The position numbers and the translations under genes were made by a program. Below the pieces are notes generated by a model. The model was given only the letters and a program-made list of their open reading frames with translations. It had not been told where the DNA came from and made no database searches. Below are positions 1 through 5,578 of a DNA stretch of 7,448 bases, one piece after another (position 1 is the stretch's first letter; the number at the start of each line of letters is the position of its first letter). Location: NCBI GenBank assembly GCA_903886165.1, contig CAISLL010000032.1, positions 1-7,448 of the forward strand, written 5' to 3'. The stretch comes from an uncultured beta proteobacterium (GTDB lineage Bacteria; Pseudomonadota; Gammaproteobacteria; Burkholderiales; Burkholderiaceae_C).

Positions 1-533
1 ATCTTGTGCTGGTTCAGCAACACCTTGGCCTGTGTCAGGGTGGTGCCATCGGGCACAGTCACAAGTCTTTCGCGCGGTGTCATGATGTGACTCACCGGCA
101 AATCAAAGCGTGTCTCAAAGCGCAAGTCTCGCCCGGTCACCAGGCCGACCACCTTGCCACCATCGATCACGGGAAAGCCTGACACCCCCAGTTGCTCGGA
201 CAAAGAGATCACCTGACGCACCGTGTGCTGCGGCGTGATCACTACCGGGTCACGCAACACCCCTGACTCGTAGCGTTTGACCTTGGCCACCTTGGCCGCT
301 TGCTGTTGCGCCGTCATATTTTTATGAACAATCCCGATACCACCCTCCTGGGCAATCGCAATGGCGAGACGGGACTCGGTGACGGTGTCCATGGCCGCCG
401 AAACCAGTGGCAGGTTCAGCGCGATGTTGCGGGTAAAAAGGGTGGCGAGGGAGGTGTCCTTGGGAAGGACTTGGGAGTACGCTGGCACCAGTAACACATC
501 GTCAAAGGTCAGCGCTTTACCAATCAGGCGCAT
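1..533 (-). CDS. guaB: IMP dehydrogenase, N-terminal part (runs off left edge)
   Basis: Inosine-5'-monophosphate dehydrogenase oxidises IMP to XMP with NAD+, the committed step of GMP synthesis in the cytoplasm. I translated the reverse strand from the ATG at 533 and obtained 177 open codons with no stop before the window edge, so the C-terminal part, including the catalytic cysteine loop, is outside. Residues 1-90 are the start of the TIM barrel, with the family signatures LTFDDVLLVPAYS (8-20), VSAAMDTVTE (44-53) and EGGIGIVHKNM (63-73). The first CBS domain of the regulatory Bateman module covers about 97-145 (GFPVIDGGKVVGLVTGRDLR, 119-138), and the second begins near 155. A Shine-Dalgarno GGAG (minus strand, 544-541) sits 7 nt before the ATG. 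The gene is divergent from the DUF4124 gene. The reading frame is intact and the identification is very secure. Confidence 0.97.
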   Translation of the reverse strand, partial: MRLIGKALTFDDVLLVPAYSQVLPKDTSLATLFTRNIALNLPLVSAAMDTVTESRLAIAIAQEGGIGIVHKNMTAQQQAAKVAKVKRYESGVLRDPVVITPQHTVRQVISLSEQLGVSGFPVIDGGKVVGLVTGRDLRFETRFDLPVSHIMTPRERLVTVPDGTTLTQAKVLLNQHK

Positions 534-553
534 AGTCAAGCTCCAAATCGTTG

Positions 554-559
554 ATTGTA
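554..559 (-). promoter_or_regulatory. Candidate -10 box of guaB
   Basis: The minus strand reads TACAAT here, one mismatch from the sigma-70 -10 consensus. It lies 20 nt before the guaB ATG and would give a leader of roughly 14 nt that still contains the GGAG ribosome site. No good -35 hexamer is seen at 16-18 nt spacing, so the promoter may be weak or activator-dependent. This is inferred from sequence only. Confidence 0.45.
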
Positions 560-597
560 TCTGTCGGGTAATCCACGGGCTGACATAAACTCGCGCC

Positions 598-1125
598 ATG
601 AAGCATTCAATTTGCCTAATTTCTCTCTTGCTGGGTTTGCTCCCACTCCATGGCAGTGCCCAGTGGGCGTGGGTTGACAAGGACGGCCGCAAGGTCTTCA
701 GCGACCGTGCACCACCAGCCGGTGTGCCCGACAAGAGCATTTACAAAAGACCCGGCCGGGCAGCCGTCCCAATGCCGCAGGATGCTTCCGGCAATTCTGC
801 GGCGGTCGATCCTGTCGCAAGGGCCTCGACCCCGGCACTGCCTGGTACCCTCAACGCCAAAGTGGCTGGCGTGGACAAGGAACTCGCTGAACGCAAGAAG
901 AAAGAAGAGCAGGCCCAAAATGCACTGCGCAAGACCGAGGAAGAACGTGTCAGCAAGGCCAAAGCCGACAATTGCCTACGCGCCAGACAAGCACAACAAG
1001 GGTTGGAGTCGGGCATTAGGCTGAGCCGTATCAACAGCCAGGGCGAGCGTGAAGTTATGGATGACGCGGCACGCGCGGCCGAAGCAAAACGCATCCAGGC
1101 CGTGGTCGACAGCGACTGCAAGTGA
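598..1125 (+). CDS. Secreted DUF4124 domain-containing protein
   Basis: This 175-residue protein of unknown function belongs to the DUF4124 family, small exported proteins common in beta- and gammaproteobacteria. Residues 1-21 form a signal peptide (K2 and H3, hydrophobic core LISLLLGLLPL, probable cleavage after GSA at 21), so the product should be periplasmic. The DUF4124 motif follows directly: WAWVDKDGRKVFSDRAPPAG (23-42), with the usual W-x-D-x-x-G-x-x-x-[FY]-S-D-x-P pattern. Residues about 52-85 are Pro/Ala-rich linker. Residues about 90-125 are Lys/Glu/Arg-rich and likely helical or coiled coil. Two cysteines (C126, C174) remain in the mature protein and could form a disulfide. No Shine-Dalgarno is apparent before the ATG, but the signal peptide fits this start well. 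The gene is divergent from guaB and convergent with rnfH, so it is probably transcribed alone. Its role is unknown. Confidence 0.88.
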   Translation: MKHSICLISLLLGLLPLHGSAQWAWVDKDGRKVFSDRAPPAGVPDKSIYKRPGRAAVPMPQDASGNSAAVDPVARASTPALPGTLNAKVAGVDKELAERKKKEEQAQNALRKTEEERVSKAKADNCLRARQAQQGLESGIRLSRINSQGEREVMDDAARAAEAKRIQAVVDSDCK

Positions 1126-1130
1126 TCCAG

Positions 1131-1149
1131 CCAGCGGCACACACGCTGG
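1131..1149. terminator. Small hairpin between convergent DUF4124 and rnfH genes
   Basis: CCAGCG (1131-1136) and CGCTGG (1144-1149) form a 6-bp GC-rich stem with a 7-nt loop, in the 43-bp gap between two convergent genes. There is no T tract on either side, so it is not a textbook intrinsic terminator. It may be a weak bidirectional terminator or a 3'-end stabilising stem. An 8-bp palindrome, GACCGGTC, follows at 1150-1157. Confidence 0.35.
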
Positions 1150-1168
1150 GACCGGTCAGAGTCAGGGC

Positions 1169-1513
1169 TCAGTAACCCGCTTTGGCGCCTGCGCGGTTTT
1201 TGACAAACAGCCCGACACCACGGCTACCCTGACTGGCAAAGCGCTCGCGGCGCGCCACCTTGGGGTCAACGCGCAGGGGACGGTAAACCTCGACCCGGTC
1301 CTGATCCCTCAACAACTGGTCAAGCCCAGCCTTGCGGCCCCAGACACCAACCGCGGTCTGCAGGCTGTCGATCGCAGGAAACACGGCAAGCAAGCCACTT
1401 TGCTGCAAAGCTGCCAAGACACTGCACGGGGCTGTCAACTCAAGGCAAACTTCCTGCACCTCGCGCGCTGCAGGTGAATAAACCACCGTCACACGCAAGT
1501 GGTGTTCACTCAC
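1169..1513 (-). CDS. rnfH: RnfH/RatB family ubiquitin-like protein
   Basis: This 114-residue protein belongs to the RnfH family (PF03658, UPF0125; ratB or pasI in E. coli), predicted to have a beta-grasp, ubiquitin-like fold. The family signature is clear in the C-terminal half: GVWGRK (56-61), then DRVEVYRPLRVDPKVARRER (72-91). The basic tail (VKNRAGAKAGY) is typical. I chose the GTG at 1513 because it starts within the last codons of ratA, overlapping its stop by 8 nt (GTGAGTGA), and gives the family's usual length. A longer in-frame ATG at 1609 would add 32 residues that only shadow the ratA C-terminus. The overlap implies translational coupling to ratA. Despite the name there is no rnf cluster nearby. 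The biochemical role is unsettled: it was named from proximity to rnf genes elsewhere, and it has been called the antitoxin of a RatA/RatB pair, a claim later work has not uniformly supported. Confidence 0.9.
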   Translation of the reverse strand: MSEHHLRVTVVYSPAAREVQEVCLELTAPCSVLAALQQSGLLAVFPAIDSLQTAVGVWGRKAGLDQLLRDQDRVEVYRPLRVDPKVARRERFASQGSRGVGLFVKNRAGAKAGY

Positions 1514-1946
1514 CGTAGACCTGTTTGGCGCGCTTGACGAAGGCATCGACCATGCTGCCGGCAATCTTGTCAAACACCGGGCTGATAAGCCTGCCCAGTG
1601 CGTTGTCAAAACCGTATGTCAACGCCAGTTCCACCTTGCAGGCACGTTCCCCGGTTTCACCCAACGACAGGAAGTTCCATTCACCCTCCAGCTTGGAAAA
1701 AGGCCCGTTAACCAAGTCAATGATCACCTGACGGTCCTGAATGTGGGCATTGCGGGTGGTGAAAGTCTGGTGGATGCCGGAAAACGCTATGCCAATTTCA
1801 GCCAGCATGCCGTTTTCTTCATGGGACACCACGCGCGCCTTGTCACACCAGGGCAAAAACTGCGGGTAACTGTCCACATCAGTTACCAATTGGTACATTT
1901 CTGCTGGGCTATACCAGATCAAGACGGACTTTTTGACAGTTTTCAT
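1506..1946 (-). CDS. ratA: RatA family protein (START/COQ10-like)
   Basis: This 146-residue member of the START/polyketide-cyclase superfamily (PF03364) is the bacterial counterpart of mitochondrial COQ10. Two roles are described for the family: binding of ubiquinone-type lipids, and inhibition of 70S assembly by binding the 50S subunit (RatA; PasT in pathogenic E. coli). Hallmarks are the N-terminal KSVLIWYSPAEMYQLVTDVDSYPQFLPWC region (6-34, core YPQFLPWC at 27-34), NGPFSKLEGEW (80-90) and the C-terminal helix GSMVDAFVKRAKQVYGE (130-146). Length matches the family. No convincing Shine-Dalgarno precedes the ATG at 1946, but the start aligns with the usual N-terminus. It is co-transcribed with rnfH, whose GTG overlaps this gene's end, and is divergent from smpB with a candidate promoter in between. 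The E. coli ratA-ratB pair is also divergent from smpB, so the order is conserved across classes. Confidence 0.93.
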   Translation of the reverse strand: MKTVKKSVLIWYSPAEMYQLVTDVDSYPQFLPWCDKARVVSHEENGMLAEIGIAFSGIHQTFTTRNAHIQDRQVIIDLVNGPFSKLEGEWNFLSLGETGERACKVELALTYGFDNALGRLISPVFDKIAGSMVDAFVKRAKQVYGE

Positions 1947-1966
1947 AGAATGACGGGTTGCGAGGG

Positions 1967-1997
1967 ATTGTAGTCAAGCCTTGTTCGCATTTACAAA
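1967..1997. promoter_or_regulatory. Overlapping face-to-face promoters for ratA (-) and smpB (+)
   Basis: On the minus strand, TTGTAA (1996-1991), an 18-nt spacer and TACAAT (1972-1967) form a sigma-70-like promoter for ratA. On the plus strand, TTGTAG (1968-1973), an 18-nt spacer and TACAAA (1992-1997) form one for smpB. Each -10 overlaps the other's -35 because TTGTA and TACAA are an inverted repeat. Predicted leaders are short, roughly 10-14 nt. Only one polymerase could occupy the site at a time. This rests on sequence matches and was not measured. Confidence 0.5.
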
Positions 1998-2014
1998 AAC
2001 TCCAAACGCACCCC

Positions 2015-2488
2015 ATGGCCAAAAAACCAGACACTTCAACCCGCATTGCCGACAACAAAAAAGCAGCTTTCAATTATTTTTTTGAGGAACGCTTTGAAGC
2101 AGGCATCGTGCTGGAAGGCTGGGAGGTGAAATCACTGCGCGAAGGCAAAGTGCAGTTGACCGACGGCTACGTCGTGATCCGCAATGGCGAACTATTCATC
2201 ATCGGCCTGCAAATCCAGCCGCTCGGCACCGCCTCGACCCACATCAGCCCGGACAAGCAACGCACCAAAAAACTGCTGATGCACAAGGAAGAAATCAAAC
2301 GCCTGATCGGCAAGGTCGAGCAAAAGGGTCACACCCTGGTGCCCCTCAACCTGCACTGGAAAAATGGCAAGGTCAAGTGCGAAATCGCCCTGGCCAAAGG
2401 CAAGGCCGAACACGACAAGCGCGACACCATCAAAGACCGAGAAGGCAAACGCGAGGTGGAACGAGCCATGAAAGTTCATCGTCGCTGA
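2015..2488 (+). CDS. smpB: SsrA (tmRNA)-binding protein SmpB
   Basis: SmpB is 157 residues here. It binds tmRNA and carries it to the A site of ribosomes stalled on broken mRNA, starting trans-translation. The OB-fold core is recognisable: NKKAAFNYFFEERFEAGIVL (14-33), EGWEVKSLREGKVQL (34-48), the Y52-N57 segment, and LVPLNLHWKNGKVKCEIALAKGK (108-130). The basic tail that enters the mRNA channel is present (AEHDKRDTIKDRE, 131-143, then REVERAMKVHRR). I chose the ATG at 2015 because it gives the family's MAKK-type N-terminus; an in-frame ATG at 1958 would add 19 atypical residues and cover the promoter region. No clear Shine-Dalgarno is seen before either. The gene is divergent from ratA and followed by a separately promoted module. 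ssrA itself is not in the window. Confidence 0.98.
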   Translation: MAKKPDTSTRIADNKKAAFNYFFEERFEAGIVLEGWEVKSLREGKVQLTDGYVVIRNGELFIIGLQIQPLGTASTHISPDKQRTKKLLMHKEEIKRLIGKVEQKGHTLVPLNLHWKNGKVKCEIALAKGKAEHDKRDTIKDREGKREVERAMKVHRR

Positions 2489-2505
2489 TTTATTTACGCG
2501 CCGGT

Positions 2506-2535
2506 GGAATAAAACCGCAGCCAGCAGTGTTGATG
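2506..2535 (+). promoter_or_regulatory. Candidate ECF-type promoter of the PF03640-sigma-anti-sigma operon
   Basis: GGAATAA (2506-2512) resembles the GGAA-type -35 element read by many ECF sigma factors. After 16 nt comes GTTGATG (2529-2535), a possible -10. The spacing fits ECF promoters, and the predicted leader of about 40 nt carries a good ribosome site (CGGAG, 2569-2573) before the ATG at 2580. No other GGAA-type site is seen between the three genes. Autoregulation by the encoded sigma factor is an inference from common ECF practice; the -10 match is weak. Confidence 0.4.
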
Positions 2536-2579
2536 CGGATGCAGGTACTTGACTGCATTCATCACAACCGGAGATCACC

Positions 2580-2963
2580 ATGAAATTTATGACTCGCAAA
2601 CTGTTTGCCACAACCCTCACGCTGGCCGCGCTGGCCGCATGCGCCTCCATGGCGGCCGCGCCCGTCAAGGTGTCCGACGGCGTGCTGGTGGGCCCTAACG
2701 GCATGACGCTTTACACCTTTGACAAAGATACGGCCGGCAGTGGCAAATCCACCTGCAATGGCCCCTGCGCCATCAACTGGCCGCCGCTGATGGTGAGCCA
2801 AGGTGATTCGGCCAGCGGTGATTACAGCATCGTCACGCGCGACGATGGCGGCAAACAATGGGCAGTCAAGGGCAAGCCGGTGTACTACTGGATCAAGGAC
2901 AGCAAGCCCGGCGACAAAACCGGTGATGGCGTCAACAAGGTCTGGCAAGTCGCCAAACCCTGA
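2580..2963 (+). CDS. Exported PF03640/COG4315 'secreted repeat' protein, possible lipoprotein
   Basis: This 127-residue envelope protein has two PF03640 ('secreted repeat of unknown function', COG4315) units. The first is GMTLYTFDKDTAGSGKSTCN (41-60) followed by GPCAINWPPL (61-70). The second is GKPVYYWIKDSKPGDKTGDG (98-117) followed by VNKVWQV (118-124). Residues 1-27 are an export signal. L18-A19-A20-C21 is a valid lipobox, but the run ASMAAA offers a signal peptidase I site just after it, so a lipoprotein and a free periplasmic protein are both possible. The conserved pair C59-x3-C63 could form a disulfide or bind a ligand. A GGAG ribosome site lies 6 nt before the ATG. The ECF sigma gene starts 65 bp downstream on the same strand, and an ECF-like promoter precedes this gene, so it is probably part of that operon. 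The biochemical function of the family is unknown. Confidence 0.88.
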   Translation: MKFMTRKLFATTLTLAALAACASMAAAPVKVSDGVLVGPNGMTLYTFDKDTAGSGKSTCNGPCAINWPPLMVSQGDSASGDYSIVTRDDGGKQWAVKGKPVYYWIKDSKPGDKTGDGVNKVWQVAKP

Positions 2964-3028
2964 TTGAGCGCCGGGCGCAGCAGACATCATCTAGCTCACC
3001 CCATGGTGTTCAAGCCCGGATCAGGTCA

Positions 3029-3577
3029 ATGAGCCGAGAACTACTGGTCGCCCAGATTCCCTCGCTGCGCCGTTATGCGCGGGCATTGACCGGGAACACC
3101 TGGGCCGCTGACGACTTGGTGCAAGACACGCTGGAGCGCGCCTGCAACAAGTGGCGCTTGTGGCTGGTGGGCTCCAACCTGCGGGCCTGGCTGTTCAGTG
3201 TGATGCATAACCTGTTCATCAACCAGCTGCGCCAGTTACCCGCAGGCGGCCAAAATATGATGCTGGACATTGAGGATGTGTCGGACGACTTGCGAGCACC
3301 CGAGTCTGACCCCGGCAAGGCGCTGGACCTGCAACGCTGCCTGCCGCGACTCCCGCCAGAGCAGCGTGAGGTCTTGCTGCTTGTCAGCATGGAAGACATG
3401 AGTTACGCCGAGGTGGCCAAGGTCACCGGTGTCCCGATCGGCACCGTGATGTCGCGGCTGTCGCGCGCCAGACTGAGATTGCAGGAGTTGCTGGATGCCC
3501 CCGCACGGGCACCTGAGAAAACTGTCGGTGAAACCGCTGCCGCGACCAGGGTCACTCCCCTGCACCGGTTGAAATAA
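3029..3577 (+). CDS. ECF (group IV) RNA polymerase sigma factor
   Basis: This 182-residue sigma-70 family factor of the extracytoplasmic-function class directs RNA polymerase to a dedicated promoter set. Region 2 covers about 8-70, with LTGNTWAADDLVQDTLERAC (20-39, including the DDLVQDT core-binding signature at 28-34) and LRAWLFSVMHNLFINQLR (51-68). Region 4 covers about 100-155, with LPRLPPEQREVLLLVSMEDM (105-124) and the helix-turn-helix MSYAEVAKVTGVPIGTVMSR (124-143) ending in LSRARLRLQELL. No region 1.1 or 3 is present, as expected for the class. A Pro/Ala-rich tail of about 25 residues follows region 4. The ribosome site is weak. The anti-sigma gene begins 13 bp after the stop, a typical sigma/anti-sigma pairing. 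I cannot assign the ECF subgroup or regulon by reading alone. Confidence 0.95.
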   Translation: MSRELLVAQIPSLRRYARALTGNTWAADDLVQDTLERACNKWRLWLVGSNLRAWLFSVMHNLFINQLRQLPAGGQNMMLDIEDVSDDLRAPESDPGKALDLQRCLPRLPPEQREVLLLVSMEDMSYAEVAKVTGVPIGTVMSRLSRARLRLQELLDAPARAPEKTVGETAAATRVTPLHRLK

Positions 3578-3590
3578 GCGATGTATTGCC

Positions 3591-4421
3591 ATGAAAACCA
3601 CCCTTGACACCCCGCTGACAGACGATGAATTACACGCCCTAGCAGACAGCCAAGGCACACCTGATGCGCTGGCGGCGCTGCAGCTAAAACTGGCATCCGA
3701 CCCCGCCAGCCAAGCCCGCCTGACCCAATGGCAGCGCCAGCGTGGTGCCTTGCGACGCCTGTACGCCGAGGTTTTGGACGAGGAAGTGCCACCTGCTTTG
3801 GCACAAGCGGCCGCAAAGGCTGGGGCGGCGCGCCAAGCGACCAGCCAATGGTGGCGCTATGGTGGCATCGCAGCCAGCGTGGTTCTGGCATTTGGAGCCG
3901 GCTGGATGGCCAATTCCGGCTGGCAGCACTCGGACGCTTCATCGGGCGTCATGCCCTGGATGGGACGAACAAATATGGAAAGCAATTTTGTACGACAGGC
4001 CAGTGTCGCGCACAGCGTTTATGTGCCTGAAATTCGCCATCCGGTCGAAGTTACTGCGCTGGAGCAGGCCCACCTGGTGCAGTGGTTGTCCAAACGGCTG
4101 GGCAAGCCGCTCAAGGTGCCTGATTTGTCAGCCCAAGGTTTTGAACTCGTCGGCGGGCGCTTGCTGCCGGGTGACACCGGGGCGAGGGCGCAGTTCATGT
4201 TCCAGAACCCGGCCGGTGGCAGGGTCACCCTGTATCTGGGCGCTCTGGAGGTGCCTGCGGGCACCGGTTTCTCAAGCAAGGAAACCAGTTTTCGTTATGA
4301 GCCGCAAGCCGGTGTGCCCAGTTTCTACTGGATTGATCAAGGTTTTGGTTATGCACTGGCAGGCCAGATGCCGCGTGAGACACTCATGGCATTGGCACAG
4401 GCTGTTTACCAGCAACTTTAG
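3591..4421 (+). CDS. Transmembrane anti-sigma factor (COG5662-like), no zinc motif
   Basis: This 276-residue predicted partner of the upstream sigma factor should hold it at the inner membrane until an envelope signal arrives. The cytoplasmic part (1-89) begins with TDDELHALADSQ (10-21), the usual helical start of anti-sigma domains, and contains the amphipathic stretch LTQWQRQRGALRRLYAEVLD (44-63). One membrane segment lies at about 91-107 (GGIAASVVLAFGAGWMA). The remaining 170 residues are periplasmic and end in a conserved-looking domain (about 155-276: HLVQWLSKRLGKPLKVPDLS, then GRLLPGDTGARAQFMFQ). The protein contains no cysteine, so it lacks the HxxxCxxC zinc site of ZAS anti-sigma factors and thiol redox sensing is unlikely. 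The ATG follows the sigma stop by 13 bp with no clear Shine-Dalgarno, suggesting translational coupling. It is convergent with the transporter gene downstream. Confidence 0.88.
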   Translation: MKTTLDTPLTDDELHALADSQGTPDALAALQLKLASDPASQARLTQWQRQRGALRRLYAEVLDEEVPPALAQAAAKAGAARQATSQWWRYGGIAASVVLAFGAGWMANSGWQHSDASSGVMPWMGRTNMESNFVRQASVAHSVYVPEIRHPVEVTALEQAHLVQWLSKRLGKPLKVPDLSAQGFELVGGRLLPGDTGARAQFMFQNPAGGRVTLYLGALEVPAGTGFSSKETSFRYEPQAGVPSFYWIDQGFGYALAGQMPRETLMALAQAVYQQL

Positions 4422-4585
4422 TCCAGCAAACGCAATGGATGAGCATGTGCCGGCTAGCCCCACCCACATCCGGATCAATGAATGGTTTGAGGAAGCTTTG
4501 GATCAGATGGTTAAGGGTGTATTCCTCGTTAAAAAAGTCTTCTGTGGTCCGATCGCCAGACCGCAAGTCTTGTTTAGTGCGTGAC
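4422..4585. other. 164-bp convergent intergenic region, weak terminator-like signals
   Basis: This gap lies between the ends of the anti-sigma gene (+) and the transporter gene (-). On the minus strand a 4-bp stem (GGTC/GACC, plus coordinates 4546-4549 and 4559-4562, 9-nt loop) is followed 9 nt later by a T6 run (plus-strand A6 at 4531-4536), a poor but possible terminator for the transporter. Nothing comparable is seen for the plus strand. A 49-codon open frame (4435-4584, +) has no ribosome site and resembles nothing I recognise. Confidence 0.3.
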
Positions 4586-5461
4586 TCATGCCCGTTCCCT
4601 CCAGGCCACAAGTTCGTTGGCGATCAAGGCGCCAATCACCAGCGAACCGCCGACAAACACATCAGGCCCCGGCACTTCGCCCGCACCCGCCCACGCCAGC
4701 AAGATGCCAAAGATCACCTCCAGCAGACCAAGCAGCGCCACTTCAGGCGCCTTCAAAACACGGGCACACATCACCACCAGCACACAGGGAATGGCCAATT
4801 GAACCAGCCCAAGCCCGGACAGCAGCCACAAATCATGGCCGGAGGCCTGGAACGGCCAGGCCAGCGGAAACGTGAGCAAAGCGGACAACGTGGCACCAAT
4901 CAACACGGCCGGGATCAGGTCAACATCTTTGCCCTGCGCATGGGCGTGTTGCGTGATGGTCCAGTTGGCCGCTCCGGAAATCGGCACGCAAAGTGCGACC
5001 AACGTGCCTGCAAGGCTGACGCCCTGCCCCAACTGGCTTGCGTACATATAAGCAATGCCGCCGCCCGCCACCACAATGGCTGCCCAGGTGCGAGCCGGAA
5101 TGCGGTGACCGATGAAAACACGCGATGCAATGGCAGTCAGCAGCGGTGTCAGCGCCAAGCTGATCAATACGTTGGCGACGGTGGTGAGCAAAATGGCAAC
5201 CATGAAAAAAGTCATCATGCCGCTCCAGCACAGGCCAGACAGCCATAACGCTGCGCCGCCGTGCTGCATGCGGCTGAACACTGTTCGTCCTTTGAACATG
5301 GGCAACAGCACCAACAGGCTGAGCACGGTGAAAAAGCTGCGCCAGAAAGTGACTTCGAATTTTTGTGCGTGCTCCAAATGGCGCGACACCACCCCGGCAA
5401 TCGACCACATCAGCGTCACTGCAATCATCAACAACACCGCACGGTTATGAGAGAGTTTCAA
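4586..5461 (-). CDS. DMT superfamily (EamA-type) transporter
   Basis: This inner-membrane permease of the drug/metabolite transporter superfamily (EamA, PF00892, COG0697) has 291 residues from the start chosen here. About ten hydrophobic segments are visible, near 8-27, 36-56, 69-90, 94-115, 124-141, 148-168, 183-203, 209-231, 237-258 and 266-285. They form two EamA repeats (about 8-141 and 150-286). Typical motifs are TLMWSIAGVVSRHL (16-29), FWRSFFTVL (39-47), LTPLLTAIASRVFIGHR (104-120) and, in repeat 2, LKAPEVALLGLLEVIFGILLAW (236-257). The substrate cannot be deduced. I chose TTG at 5461 because AGAAGG (5473-5468) stands exactly 6 nt upstream and the N-terminus then fits the family. A longer in-frame TTG at 5590, overlapping the typA stop, would add 43 non-family residues. 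The gene lies 125 bp downstream of typA on the same strand; co-transcription is possible but unproven. Confidence 0.9.
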   Translation of the reverse strand: MKLSHNRAVLLMIAVTLMWSIAGVVSRHLEHAQKFEVTFWRSFFTVLSLLVLLPMFKGRTVFSRMQHGGAALWLSGLCWSGMMTFFMVAILLTTVANVLISLALTPLLTAIASRVFIGHRIPARTWAAIVVAGGGIAYMYASQLGQGVSLAGTLVALCVPISGAANWTITQHAHAQGKDVDLIPAVLIGATLSALLTFPLAWPFQASGHDLWLLSGLGLVQLAIPCVLVVMCARVLKAPEVALLGLLEVIFGILLAWAGAGEVPGPDVFVGGSLVIGALIANELVAWRERA

Positions 5462-5467
5462 AGCTGA

Positions 5468-5473
5468 CCTTCT
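5468..5473 (-). promoter_or_regulatory. Strong ribosome binding site deciding a TTG start
   Basis: The minus strand reads AGAAGG, 6 nt before a TTG codon at 5461. This is the best Shine-Dalgarno match near the transporter's 5' end and supports the TTG start over the longer open frame that begins inside the end of typA. Confidence 0.6.
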
Positions 5474-5546
5474 TGAAGCCTGTGGGAACACACGAATTGA
5501 AAAGCGTTGCCATGTCTGATGCAGAAGTGACAACGCCAAATTTTTT

Positions 5547-5566
5547 GTTCCCGTGATAGCGGGAAC
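5547..5566 (-). terminator. Hairpin downstream of typA, atypical terminator
   Basis: GTTCCCG (5547-5553) and CGGGAAC (5560-5566) form a perfect 7-bp stem with a 6-nt loop, 21 bp after the typA stop. Read in the typA direction it is followed by A6T3, not a U run, so it is not a standard intrinsic terminator. On the plus strand the T run comes before the stem. It may protect the typA 3' end or partly separate typA from the transporter gene. Confidence 0.4.
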
Positions 5567-5578
5567 CGCAGTCAGGTG

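Noticed and set aside
300..588. Plus-strand open frames of 64 and 75 codons in guaB
   Set aside because: They are antisense to the intact guaB reading frame and have no ribosome site.
1049..1477. Plus-strand open frame overlapping the DUF4124 end and antisense to rnfH
   Set aside because: It conflicts with two family-recognised genes and has no recognisable features.
1506..1946. A classical toxin-antitoxin or defence island around ratA
   Set aside because: RatA and RnfH are conserved core-genome proteins beside smpB, and no mobile or defence genes are near.
2549..2554. TTGACT as a sigma-70 -35 box for the PF03640 gene
   Set aside because: At normal spacing its -10 would fall at about 2572, over the ribosome site and start codon, where no TATAAT-like sequence exists.
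2967..2977. GCGCC/GGCGC fold between the PF03640 and sigma genes as a terminator
   Set aside because: The loop would be a single base and no T run follows; transcription probably continues into the sigma gene.
2192..2990. Minus-strand open frames antisense to smpB and the PF03640 gene
   Set aside because: These are shadows of high-GC coding sequence; the plus-strand genes are certain or well supported.
3742..4584. 280-codon open frame overlapping the anti-sigma gene in another frame
   Set aside because: The Trp/Cys/Arg-rich translation resembles no protein, while the overlapping frame has a membrane segment and anti-sigma features.
4439..5248. 269-codon open frame on the plus strand, antisense to the transporter
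   Set aside because: Its composition is Gln/His/Arg-rich low-complexity, typical of the complement of hydrophobic membrane codons; the opposite strand encodes a clear ten-segment permease.
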